Positions 34,355-42,630 of a DNA stretch of 64,000 nucleotides are shown in pieces (within the stretch, counting starts at the first letter, position 1; the number at the start of each line of letters is the position of its first letter). Below the pieces are notes generated by a model. The model saw only the letters and a program-made list of their open reading frames with translations. It had not been told where the DNA came from and ran no database searches. Made by a program: the position numbers and the translations under genes. Source of the DNA: Sulfurimicrobium sp963741495 (GTDB lineage Bacteria; Pseudomonadota; Gammaproteobacteria; Burkholderiales; Sulfuricellaceae); contig CAVUID010000015.1 of NCBI GenBank assembly GCA_963741495.1, positions 124,001-188,000 on the forward strand, given 5' to 3'.

Positions 34355-36445
34355 GTGCTTTTCCTGGCATTAATGCCGGCAGCGGGGATTGCCTTTTTAT
34401 TGGCGGTTTATTTTATCGCGTCCGGAATTCACAGCCTGGAGCAGTCTTTGCATGAGCGTGGGCTGGCTATTGCGCGCCAACTGGCGCCGGCGAGTGAATT
34501 CGGGGTGTTCTCCGGTAATCGTGAAATCCTGCAGAGTCTGGCGGATTCAGCCATGCAGGAAGTGGATGTCACCGCTGTCACCATCACCGATATGGATGGC
34601 GCCATACTTGCCACCCGCGGCAAATCCGAGGGACCGCCCATATTGAGCGATCACCGTGCGGGCTTTTATATTGCGGTGGCCGAGCATGGGGCGGTGCTGA
34701 GTTTCAGTGCGCCGGTGTTTCAAAGCCAGACTGAGGTGGATGATTTTGCACCAGGCGGCACGCGTTTGGGCGCCCCTCCCAAGGGAAAAATACTGGGCCG
34801 GGTGAACCTTGAGCTCTCTCGTGCCAGTACCCAGGGACACAAGCAATTGCTGATTTTGAATGGCCTGCTCATTTCCCTGCTGGGTTTGTTGTCGAGTGCC
34901 TTGCTGGCAGTGCGCATGAGCCGGGATGTGACTGATCCGGTGAAGCGTCTGGCTGACGCTGTTGACCAGCTTGGCAGGGGGCATCTTGAGGTGCGTGTCA
35001 GTGAGAATTCGGGGGGCGAACTGCGCACGCTTGAATGTGGGGTGAACTCGATGGCGGTGGCGCTGCAAATGGCGCAGGACCGGATGCAGGAGCGCATTGA
35101 CGAGGCAACCGAGCGTTTGTCCTACCAGGCTTCTCACGATGCGCTGACCGGTCTGGTCAACCGGCGCGAATTCGAGCGCCGACTGGAAAAGGCGCTTGCG
35201 ACTGCGCGTGAGAGTGGGCGGATGTATGCGCTGTGCTACCTGGATCTCGATCAGTTCAAGATCGTCAACGATACCTGTGGACATGTGGCAGGCGATGAAC
35301 TGTTGAGACAGTTGACCCTGCTGTTGCAAAGCAAGGTGCGCGATACCGATACCCTGGCACGGCTGGGCGGTGACGAATTCGGGGTGTTGCTGGACAATTG
35401 CCCGCCGCAACAGGCCGAGATCGTCGCCGACCTGTTGCGGCAGACCGTCAAGGATTTTCATTTTGTGTGGAAGGAGCAGTCCTTCGCTATCGGGGTCAGT
35501 ATTGGCCTGGTGCCCATCAATCAGGATACGGGGTCGCTCGATGTTGTTCTCAGTTGTGCCGATGCTGCGTGCTACGCTGCCAAGGACAAGGGGCGCAACC
35601 GTGTTCATCTCTACCGGGAGGCAGATGGCGATCTGGTTCAGCGCCAGGGGGAAATGAATTGGGTGGCACGCATTACACACGCTATAGAGGAAAACCGTTT
35701 CCGGCTTTATTACCAGACCATTATGCCGCTTCAGGCACAGGACAATGAGGGTGCGCATTTCGAAATCCTGCTGCGCCTGATCGATGACGATGGCCAGATC
35801 GTTCCCCCCATGGCCTTCATTCCGGCCGCTGAACGCTATAATCTCATGCCTTCGATTGATCGCTGGGTGGTGAGTTCGGCATTCGGTCTGTATTGGAAAG
35901 TTTTCCCTGAATGCAAGAATGCCGAGGGGAAGCGGTGCCACACTTTCACGGTCAATCTGTCAGGGCCTTCGCTGTGCGACGAGCACTTCCTGGAATTCAT
36001 CAAGCGCCAGTTTGCGCTTTACAAGGTGCCGCACAAACACGTCTGTTTCGAAATTACCGAGACTGCGGCCATCACCAACCTTACCAAGGCAACCGATTTC
36101 ATCAGCGAACTGCGTGCCCATGGTTGCCGCTTCTCGCTGGATGACTTTGGCAGCGGCCTGTCCTCCTTCACTTATCTTAAGAACATGCAGGTGGATTACC
36201 TGAAAATCGACGGTTCTTTTGTCCGCGATATGGTGGAGGACCCAATTGATGCGGCGATGGTTTCTTCCATCAACCAGGTCGGTCATGTAATAGGCCTGAA
36301 GACCATTGCCGAATTCGTTGAAAATGACTCGGTTCTGGAAATGCTGCGTGACATGGGCGTGGATTTTGCGCAGGGATACGGCATCGAGCATCCCAAACCG
36401 CTGGAAGATCTGATCGCGGCTCAGCGGAAAGTGCTCGCGCTGTAA
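34355..36445 (+). CDS. Membrane HAMP-GGDEF-EAL protein (c-di-GMP turnover)
   Basis: The 696-residue frame has a membrane helix at residues 1-25, a periplasmic region to about 165 and a second helix (LILNGLLISLLGLLSSALLAV). It continues with a HAMP segment and a GGDEF domain with LGGDEF near 340 and an RDTD inhibitory site. The EAL domain follows: E in FEILLR (near 470), N in FTVNLSG, E in ETAAI, DD in LDDFGSG, K in LKIDGSF. All catalytic residues of both domains are present, so it may be bifunctional. The open frame can only start at GTG 34355. An ATG at 34329 (MKNWGIKK) is out of frame by one base, and an eighth A in the A7 run at about 34345 would join them into a proper N-terminus. Confidence 0.9.
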   Translation: MLFLALMPAAGIAFLLAVYFIASGIHSLEQSLHERGLAIARQLAPASEFGVFSGNREILQSLADSAMQEVDVTAVTITDMDGAILATRGKSEGPPILSDHRAGFYIAVAEHGAVLSFSAPVFQSQTEVDDFAPGGTRLGAPPKGKILGRVNLELSRASTQGHKQLLILNGLLISLLGLLSSALLAVRMSRDVTDPVKRLADAVDQLGRGHLEVRVSENSGGELRTLECGVNSMAVALQMAQDRMQERIDEATERLSYQASHDALTGLVNRREFERRLEKALATARESGRMYALCYLDLDQFKIVNDTCGHVAGDELLRQLTLLLQSKVRDTDTLARLGGDEFGVLLDNCPPQQAEIVADLLRQTVKDFHFVWKEQSFAIGVSIGLVPINQDTGSLDVVLSCADAACYAAKDKGRNRVHLYREADGDLVQRQGEMNWVARITHAIEENRFRLYYQTIMPLQAQDNEGAHFEILLRLIDDDGQIVPPMAFIPAAERYNLMPSIDRWVVSSAFGLYWKVFPECKNAEGKRCHTFTVNLSGPSLCDEHFLEFIKRQFALYKVPHKHVCFEITETAAITNLTKATDFISELRAHGCRFSLDDFGSGLSSFTYLKNMQVDYLKIDGSFVRDMVEDPIDAAMVSSINQVGHVIGLKTIAEFVENDSVLEMLRDMGVDFAQGYGIEHPKPLEDLIAAQRKVLAL

Positions 36446-36612
36446 ATGCAATTCACGGTTTTGTTTTGACATGAACAAACCGTAACAGACATTTGTCAAT
36501 TATCCTCCTAATATGTTTTCTCCTGGGCGGGGAGATCCTGTCTTAAGCCTGCCTTAAGGCCGGCGTGTTTAACTACTCCCTGCCAGCAATTCCATCCACC
36601 AAGGAGGACATC

Positions 36613-36912
36613 ATGCATCGAATTTTTATTTGCGCCGGTTTTGCGGCGCTTTCTGTCTGGTCTCAAGCTTCCGCTGCGGCCCAACCCCATCCGGGCAGGT
36701 TGCTTGCCTCCAACTGCTTCCAGTGCCATGGCACGGATGGGCGGAAGGGGTTTGAGGAGTTGGCAGGGAAATCATCTTCGAGCATCTACGAGGAGATGAA
36801 GGAAATGCAGACCAAGGCCGCTGACAAAAACATCATGAACGCCCATGCCAGAGGATTTTCCGATAACGAAATCTGGCTGATTGCCGACTATTTCTCGAAA
36901 GTGTCACGCTAA
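36613..36912 (+). CDS. fccA: Monohaem cytochrome c subunit of flavocytochrome c sulfide dehydrogenase
   Basis: Periplasmic electron acceptor for the flavoprotein FccB. The 99-residue product follows a strong AAGGAGG site. It has a signal peptide (FICAGFAALSVWSQASAAA) and a single CFQCH haem-binding motif near residue 36. A methionine ligand candidate lies in the NIMNAHARGFSD segment. FccA proteins are one- or two-haem depending on the lineage; this is the one-haem form. The 22-base gap to fccB supports co-transcription. A generic class I cytochrome is the alternative reading. Confidence 0.85.
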   Translation: MHRIFICAGFAALSVWSQASAAAQPHPGRLLASNCFQCHGTDGRKGFEELAGKSSSSIYEEMKEMQTKAADKNIMNAHARGFSDNEIWLIADYFSKVSR

Positions 36913-36933
36913 TACATCCCAAGGAGAAAAAAC

Positions 36934-38292
36934 ATGAAACGTAGACAATTTGTGGGATTGCTCGGCGCCTCTGCCTTGGGCCTGCTGCTTCCAGGACGCG
37001 CTTTCGCTGATGATGACAGAAAACGGAGAAGCTCAGGCACGACGAGCACCTCCGCCGGAACCGGCGTTCCTGCCGATACCGGTGCGACTGGCAGCGTGGT
37101 GGTGGTTGGTGGCGGCATGGCTGGTGCGACAGCAGCCAAATTTCTCCGCCTCTGGGGCGGCAGCAAGGTGCAAGTGACGCTGGTCGATCAGAATGCCACC
37201 TACAGCTCAAATATCATGAGCAACCTGGTGCTGAATGGTTCCACCACCATGTCCCAGTTGACCTACAACTACAATACGCTGAGGACGGTTTATGGCATCA
37301 ACTTCGTGCAGGGCAGCGTGGTTGGTATCGTGCCGCCAGTCGGCACTGGCATGGGTTCGGTACGTCTGGCCGATGGCCGGGTGCTGACCGGCAACAAGAT
37401 CATTCTGGCGCCCGGCATCGAGTTTGACGCTGTTCCCGGCTTGACTCCTGCGCTTCAGGACAACTATGTGACACATGCATGGAAAGCCGGTGCGCAAACC
37501 ACCAAACTGGCATCGCAAATACGCAATATGCCGGCGGGCGGGACTTTTGTCATGACTATTCCTGCGTCTCCCTATCGCTGCCCACCGGGACCTTATGAGC
37601 GGGCCTGTATTGTTGCGGACTACCTGAAGAAAAACAAACCCGGCTCAAAAGTCATCGTTCTTGACGCCAATCCCTTTATTCAGGCAGAAAAACACACCTT
37701 CGAAACGGCGTTTGGGGTGACTCATGCCGGGGTGATTGACTATCGTCCCAACCAGATTGTTGCCAGCGTGGCAGTGAATACAACTGGCGGCAAGCATGCG
37801 GTCTCCACCAATTCCGGTACTCTATTTGCCGATGTGCTGAACGTCATTCCCGCTCATAAGGCAGGCAAGATCATCACCGACAATCCGGCGCTGGCCAATG
37901 TCGGCGGTCGCTGGGCAGGAGTCGATGTGCGCAGCTACGAGTCTACCGGCGTGCCGAATGTGTATGTGATCGGCGATTCGGCATCCTCCGGGCAGCCCAA
38001 GGCCGGCCATATTGCCAATCAGGAAGCCAAGCTGTGCGCCGATGCCATTACCCGGGCGCTTCGTGGCGACTTGATTCCCAATCCTGCACCGAAGACCAAT
38101 TCTGCCTGCTACTCACCGATCACTGCCGATACGGCTTCATGGCTGACTGTGGTGTATGGCTACGATGCGGTGAACAACAGGATGGTGGCTGTGCCCGGCG
38201 CAGGTCCGATCGAAGCCGCCGCGGCGACGCAGGATAATTTCAACGATATGAAGAAATGGTTTGCTACGCTGATGGCGGACAGCTTTGCTTAA
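36934..38292 (+). CDS. fccB: Flavocytochrome c sulfide dehydrogenase, flavoprotein subunit
   Basis: Oxidises sulfide to sulfur or polysulfide in the periplasm and passes electrons to FccA. The 452-residue product begins with a twin-arginine-like signal (MKRRQFVGLL to about residue 26). The FAD-binding motif VVVVGGGMAGATAAKF is at 55-70. Redox-active cysteines are recognisable as C216 (RCPPGPYERA) and C392 (ACYSP). The segment that carries the covalent FAD cysteine in Allochromatium FccB reads ATYSSNIMSN here and has none, so FAD is probably bound non-covalently. A Ser/Thr/Gly-rich linker (33-52) follows the signal. Confidence 0.88.
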   Translation: MKRRQFVGLLGASALGLLLPGRAFADDDRKRRSSGTTSTSAGTGVPADTGATGSVVVVGGGMAGATAAKFLRLWGGSKVQVTLVDQNATYSSNIMSNLVLNGSTTMSQLTYNYNTLRTVYGINFVQGSVVGIVPPVGTGMGSVRLADGRVLTGNKIILAPGIEFDAVPGLTPALQDNYVTHAWKAGAQTTKLASQIRNMPAGGTFVMTIPASPYRCPPGPYERACIVADYLKKNKPGSKVIVLDANPFIQAEKHTFETAFGVTHAGVIDYRPNQIVASVAVNTTGGKHAVSTNSGTLFADVLNVIPAHKAGKIITDNPALANVGGRWAGVDVRSYESTGVPNVYVIGDSASSGQPKAGHIANQEAKLCADAITRALRGDLIPNPAPKTNSACYSPITADTASWLTVVYGYDAVNNRMVAVPGAGPIEAAAATQDNFNDMKKWFATLMADSFA

Positions 38293-38311
38293 TTAAGGCT
38301 CGCTCTGCAAT

Positions 38312-38355
38312 AAAAAAGGCCGAGGCCGCCCGGGGGCCCGTGGGTGGCCTTTTTT
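38312..38355. terminator. Bidirectional terminator between fccB and feoB
   Basis: AAAAAAGGCC at the left pairs with GGCCTTTTTT at the right around a GC-rich inner hairpin. A tracts and T tracts on the two sides let it act for both convergent genes. Confidence 0.88.
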
Positions 38356-38369
38356 ATTGGGGGTTCGTT

Positions 38370-40157
38370 CTAATAGCCCAAGAAGCGTGCGCTCTGATAG
38401 AACGCAAAGCTCAGAAGCCACGCCAGCCCCAGTGGCCAGGCCAGCGCCAGCGCAGTGTAGGCATTGCTTCTGGACTCGTTCCTGAGTGTGGCCAGGGTGG
38501 AAAGGCAGGGGGTGTAAATCAGGGTGAAAAGCATGAAGCTATAGGCCTGCACCCAGTCCAGTTGCTGCGCCATGGTGCTCATCAGCGCAGTGCCTTCGAG
38601 GCCGTAGATGACGGCCAGCGAACCGATCACGATTTCCTTGGCGACAAAACCGAAGAGCAGTGCAATCGCCAGTTGCTGGTTGATGCCGAGCGGGTCAAGG
38701 ATGGGCGAAAGAAATTGGCCGATCATGCCGGCCCAGGTGTCGCCGCCTGCCGGAGTGGCGTTGAGGGGGAAGTGGGTGAGAATCCATACCATCACCACGC
38801 CGGCAATGATGAATTTGCTGGCGCGGCTAAGAAAATGGCGAACTTCGTGCCAGCCGCGCAACACTATCTGGCGCCAGGTGGGGAGGCGGTAGGGAGGCAG
38901 TTCAAGGATAAAAGGTTCGCTGTTGCTGTAGTGTTTCTTGAATAGCAGCGCGGTCACAAGTGCGGCGGCAAAGCTGAACAGGTAAAGACTGAACAGCACC
39001 AGTGCGGCGTGTCTTGGAGCGAACAGTGCGGCGGTGATGAATACGAATACCTGCAAGCGGGCGGAACAAAGCGAGAAGGGGATCACCATCATGGTCAGCA
39101 GGCGCAGGCTGCGCGATCTCATCACGCGGGTGCCCATCAGTGCGGGTACGTTGCAGCCAAAGCCCATCAGCATCATGACGAAACTGCGCCCGTCCAGCCC
39201 CATCTTGGCCATCAGCGCATCCATCAGGAACGCTGCGCGGGACAGGTAGCCGCTGTCTTCCACCAGCGCCATGAAGAGGAAGAACAGCACGATGATGGGC
39301 ACAAAGGCGGCCACGGTGCCGACACCGTTGTAGATGCCATCCAGCAGCAGGCCCTGTACTGGGGTGGGCAGATTAAGCAGAAGATGCTCCAGGATCTCGC
39401 CACGGAACAGGCCCAGCGCCCAGGCGACGCCATCCTGCAGCGGCTTGCCGAGAATGAAAATGGCCTGGAACAGCACGTACATGACACCGAAAAACAACGG
39501 CAGCCCCAGCCATGGGTGCAGCAACAGGGAATCCAGCCGGGTGGTCAGATTGTCCGTCATCTGGGTCGGAACCTGTACTGCGTGCTTGAGCACGCTTTCC
39601 ATCTTGGCTTCGATCTGGTTTTCAAGCTTCAGCTTGTCGCGGATTTCCTGGATGTCGGCAGGTTGACTGGACTGAATCGCGCTGGAAATGGCCTGGTAGG
39701 CGTGTTCGTAGCCGCTGCCGTATTTTGCTGACAGCAGCACCACCGGCATGGCCAAGGCTTGAGACATTTTTTCTACATCGACCGTGACACCAAATTTTTT
39801 GGCTTCGTCGGACATGTTGAGCAAAAGCATGGCAGGCAGCCCAAGCTGCTTGAGTTGCAATGCCAGGCTCAACTGGCGTTCGATCTGGGTGGTGTTGAGG
39901 ACGATCAGCACCAGATCTACCGGGTTGTTTTCCAGAAAATGCCGCACCACCAGTTCGTCATCCGAAAAACCATGGATGTCGTACACGCCGGGGAGATCGA
40001 TGATTTCCACCATGGCGCCGCCGAGCAGCACTTTTGCGCTCATCAGTTCCACGGTGATGCCCGGCCAGTTGCCTACCCGTGCCGATGCGCCGGTCAGGCG
40101 GTTAAAGAAGGTGGATTTGCCGGTATTCGGCATCCCCAGCAGGGCAATGCGTTTCAT
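38370..40157 (-). CDS. feoB: Ferrous iron transport protein B
   Basis: Fe(II) uptake permease with a fused G domain. The 595-residue product starts MKRIALLGMPNTGKSTFFNRLTG (P-loop at 8-15). Switch and G3 follow (DLPGVY) and then a G4-like LNMSDE. The membrane portion shows the paired gate and core repeats (SGYLSRAAFLMD and FGCNVPALMGTRVM near residues 310-345). It is shorter than E. coli FeoB (773 residues), the usual size for the compact subtype. ATG 40157 overlaps the feoA stop. Confidence 0.95.
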   Translation of the reverse strand: MKRIALLGMPNTGKSTFFNRLTGASARVGNWPGITVELMSAKVLLGGAMVEIIDLPGVYDIHGFSDDELVVRHFLENNPVDLVLIVLNTTQIERQLSLALQLKQLGLPAMLLLNMSDEAKKFGVTVDVEKMSQALAMPVVLLSAKYGSGYEHAYQAISSAIQSSQPADIQEIRDKLKLENQIEAKMESVLKHAVQVPTQMTDNLTTRLDSLLLHPWLGLPLFFGVMYVLFQAIFILGKPLQDGVAWALGLFRGEILEHLLLNLPTPVQGLLLDGIYNGVGTVAAFVPIIVLFFLFMALVEDSGYLSRAAFLMDALMAKMGLDGRSFVMMLMGFGCNVPALMGTRVMRSRSLRLLTMMVIPFSLCSARLQVFVFITAALFAPRHAALVLFSLYLFSFAAALVTALLFKKHYSNSEPFILELPPYRLPTWRQIVLRGWHEVRHFLSRASKFIIAGVVMVWILTHFPLNATPAGGDTWAGMIGQFLSPILDPLGINQQLAIALLFGFVAKEIVIGSLAVIYGLEGTALMSTMAQQLDWVQAYSFMLFTLIYTPCLSTLATLRNESRSNAYTALALAWPLGLAWLLSFAFYQSARFLGY

Positions 40158-40402
40158 TGCGGGATGTTGGTGGCTGGCGTGACGTCGATACGTTGCGCGT
40201 CAATGCGCCGCAACATGATATCGGTGGTGCCGATTCTGACGTGCAGGGGGCCGGCAAATTTCGCCCGTCGTACCAGTTCGATGTTTTTTCCGATGCGGAA
40301 ACCCATCGCAGCAAGGCGGTGATAGAGTGCTTCGTCGGTGTGTAATGCTGCAATCACGGCGATTTCGCCGGGTTTGAGAGTGGAAAGGCTGACCGTGGTC
40401 AT
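40154..40402 (-). CDS. feoA: Ferrous iron transport protein A
   Basis: Small SH3-like partner of FeoB. With ATG 40402 the product is 82 residues: MTTVSLSTLKPGEIAVIAAL, then RLAAMGFRIGKNIELVRRAKFAGPLHVRIGTTDIMLRR, the standard family pattern. The open frame extends 15 codons upstream, but that extension lacks family resemblance. It overlaps feoB by four bases (ATGA). No convincing Fur box was found upstream. Confidence 0.93.
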   Translation of the reverse strand: MTTVSLSTLKPGEIAVIAALHTDEALYHRLAAMGFRIGKNIELVRRAKFAGPLHVRIGTTDIMLRRIDAQRIDVTPATNIPQ

Positions 40403-40662
40403 TTGTAATCGGGCTGTGTAAATAGGAATTGTTCTTGATTGTGGCATAAGCGGTCTGTTTTGTATAGTCAGAAAATCTTTTTAAATATCCCTAAAAGCCT
40501 ATGCGTAAAGCTAGATAAGCTGAAAGAAGAATCTTGCCGATGTTTTGCGCCCAGCCTGCTCAACGGCATTATTGCAATCCGTTATGCTGACCGCTGTCAA
40601 TATACGAAGTCTTGATATCATGGATATGGTAAAGAGCCCCGGAAAGTTGAGGATATAGCTTG

Positions 40663-41550
40663 ATGTCAAGATTTGACCCTGGAAATGCAATGAGACTTGA
40701 CCCTGGTCGTGCAGCGGGGCAGTCTGATGGTTCATTCATATTTAATTCATTTAGGTTGATATTTTGGTTTTTTGCTTCGGTTTGTCTTTCGACTGAGGGT
40801 TTAGCTGCGTCAGAGGGAAAAATTATGACGAATGAAAATAGTGGCGTGACTTCAAGCCAAAACGGCTCAAGACTAATGGCGAGTCGTATTGCTCCTGCGC
40901 GGGTGCAGCCTGTTGTGATCGATGGCATTCGCTATGAGGCGGTGTGGGGGAGCATGGGGCTTTTCAGGGCATCTGAAATCAAGACTGGCAAGACACTATG
41001 GGATTTGACGCTTTACCGTTACAGATACGACGAAAGACTTGAGACAGATATTCAGGATGTGTTCATCTCCGCGATGACCAAGGAGAGTGGTTCATCGATT
41101 GTGGTCACAGATGAACGGGGTACAGTTTATCGGGTCGATCTGGATAGCAGGAAAGTAACGATTGCGAAATGGCCGGTCAGTTTGAAACTGCTCGCCAGGG
41201 AACCGCTGACTGTCGAGCTGGTGATCAGGAACCGTACCGATCGGATTGTCCAGTTCGATAAGCCCAGTATCGGATTTGGCGGGCGTATCACCAATAATCT
41301 ATTTGACGTTAAGGCTGATGGAGTCGAGATTTCCTATGGTGGGATGATGGCAAAGAGAGCGCCGCCGGATGATTTTCTGGTGTTGAAGCCCATGGAGGGG
41401 TTCCAAGTCACGCTGGATTTGTCTGCTGATTACGCTGTGCCCAAAACAGCAAAGAATATTGAAGTACGCTTCGAGCATACCAATCATTTCTCGGCGGATA
41501 ATTTCCGGCTCTACTCCCCCGTCCCCCTGCTTATCAATGGTGTCAGATAA
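40663..41550 (+). CDS. Hypothetical protein with N-terminal membrane or signal segment
   Basis: Not recognised. Using ATG 40663 (GAGGA about nine bases upstream) the product is 295 residues. A hydrophobic stretch (LIFWFFASVCLSTEGLAA, about 31-48) could be an uncleaved anchor or a late signal peptide. The rest is predicted mostly beta: RYEAVWGSMGLFRASEIKTGKTLWDLTLYRY and a late Ig-like region (LTVELVIRNRTDRIVQFDKPSIGFGG). The first residues RFDPG and RLDPG come from a 24-base tandem repeat, so the real start may be further in. Base composition is AT-richer than its neighbours, consistent with transfer. Confidence 0.6.
   Translation: MSRFDPGNAMRLDPGRAAGQSDGSFIFNSFRLIFWFFASVCLSTEGLAASEGKIMTNENSGVTSSQNGSRLMASRIAPARVQPVVIDGIRYEAVWGSMGLFRASEIKTGKTLWDLTLYRYRYDERLETDIQDVFISAMTKESGSSIVVTDERGTVYRVDLDSRKVTIAKWPVSLKLLAREPLTVELVIRNRTDRIVQFDKPSIGFGGRITNNLFDVKADGVEISYGGMMAKRAPPDDFLVLKPMEGFQVTLDLSADYAVPKTAKNIEVRFEHTNHFSADNFRLYSPVPLLINGVR
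40669..40706 (+). repeat. Direct repeat AGAYTTGACCCTGG, two copies 24 bases apart
   Basis: AGATTTGACCCTGG (40669-40682) and AGACTTGACCCTGG (40693-40706). The repeat overlaps the predicted start of the unknown gene. Similar TTGACCC repeats are common as remnants of dispersed repetitive elements in proteobacteria; that link is a recollection and not tested. Confidence 0.5.
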
Positions 41551-41761
41551 AAGGCCCGAATCGGAAAGACAGGGCAGTCCTCCCATAAAAGAATACCGCC
41601 TCATGGAACGGGAAAGAAAGCCTAATCCTTGGATGCTGGAATCAACAGAAGAAATCGTTCCTAGTCAAAGAATTCTGAACAGTCCGACATGTTTCGGGGC
41701 TTATCTGAAAGATTTGTCTATTTATAAATATTATGCGTTTAATGTGATTATTTATGATTAA
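41537..41761 (+). CDS. Possible small hypothetical protein
   Basis: A 74-residue frame starting at ATG 41537, overlapping the end of the preceding gene by 14 bases. The product is charged and proline-rich (RPESERQGSPPIKEYRLMERERKPNPW) with no recognised motif, membrane segment or signal. It fills an otherwise empty 266-base gap before the secretin-like gene. Evidence for coding is weak. Confidence 0.22.
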   Translation: MVSDKRPESERQGSPPIKEYRLMERERKPNPWMLESTEEIVPSQRILNSPTCFGAYLKDLSIYKYYAFNVIIYD

Positions 41762-41816
41762 AAGCAAGATGTTGTGCTCTTTTCTATTCAAAAAGTCCGC
41801 ACCCAATATTTTTAAT

Positions 41817-42608
41817 ATGAAACATTGGCTATGGCTTTTATTGCTGCTGTTCGCCTTTCCCGCCATTGCGCAGCAGGAATTGGAGCTCATCCAGCTCCAG
41901 CATCGCACGGTGGACCAGATTGTCCCGGTACTTCGCCCCCTGGTTGAACCGGGCGGCAGCGTATCAGGCATGAATGACCAGATCATCCTGCGCGCCAGTC
42001 GCAGGAATATAGCGCAAATCCGGGAAGTCCTCGCTACGCTGGATACCCCGCCCAGAAACCTGATCATCCGGGTCAGCAATGACATCAGCCAGGAGGACGG
42101 CAGGGAAGGCGCCGCGCTGTCCGGCCGCATTGAGATTGGACCCAACAGCAATACCCGGATTCGGGGTCAGGCATACGATACGGTTCGTAGTGGCAGCCAG
42201 AATACCCGGCAGCATATCCAGGTGATGGAGGGCGGTAGCGGCTATCTGATGGTGGGCCGTTCAGTGCCAGTGCCGTTCAGGCAGGTGATGGTGGGGCCGG
42301 GTGGCGCGGTAGTGTCCGAAAATCTGGTGTATCGTGATATCGGCAGCGGCCTGATGGTGACGCCGAGATTGACAGGTGACCGGGTTACGCTGGAAATCAG
42401 TCCGCAACACGATCAGGAACGCGGCCGGCAGGGTAGCGTCGACATACAACGCCTTAGCACCACGGTTTCCGGCAGGATTGGGGAATGGATCGAACTCGGC
42501 GGCAGCAGCCAGGAAGAAAACGGGCGCGAGCGCGGCTACACCAGCTATGCGAACACGCGCGGACGTGATAGCCGCAGCGTGTGGCTCAAGGTTGAAGAGA
42601 TTAAGTGA
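41817..42608 (+). CDS. Secretin/NolW-like periplasmic or outer-membrane protein (short, orphan)
   Basis: ATG 41817 gives a signal peptide (MKHWLWLLLLLFAFPAIAQ). A secretin short domain follows (QLQHRTVDQIVPVLRPLVEPGGSVSGMNDQIILRASRRNIAQIREVLATLD, about 25-80), as in GspD N1/N2 or NolW. The C-terminal part (TPRLTGDRVTLEISPQHD and VSGRIGEWIELGGSS) recalls the start of the secretin barrel. At 263 residues it is far shorter than a secretin of 450 or more and cannot form a complete pore. No other secretion genes are adjacent. An in-frame upstream ATG at 41754 would add an unlikely leader. Confidence 0.72.
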   Translation: MKHWLWLLLLLFAFPAIAQQELELIQLQHRTVDQIVPVLRPLVEPGGSVSGMNDQIILRASRRNIAQIREVLATLDTPPRNLIIRVSNDISQEDGREGAALSGRIEIGPNSNTRIRGQAYDTVRSGSQNTRQHIQVMEGGSGYLMVGRSVPVPFRQVMVGPGGAVVSENLVYRDIGSGLMVTPRLTGDRVTLEISPQHDQERGRQGSVDIQRLSTTVSGRIGEWIELGGSSQEENGRERGYTSYANTRGRDSRSVWLKVEEIK

Positions 42609-42630
42609 TCTGTCGTTTTTAGCTAAAAAG

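Noticed and set aside
36453..36490. Hairpin ACGGTTTTGTT / AACAAACCGT after the GGDEF-EAL gene as a terminator
   Set aside because: The stem is fair, but no T tract follows and it could equally be an operator for fccAB. Not enough to call either.
40403..40500. Fur box upstream of feoA
   Set aside because: No stretch resembling GATAATGATAATCATTATC or adjacent GATAAT hexamers was found.
40511..40735. A 74-residue minus-strand frame upstream of the unknown gene
   Set aside because: It overlaps the direct repeat and the start of the better supported plus-strand gene. No ribosome site or motif.
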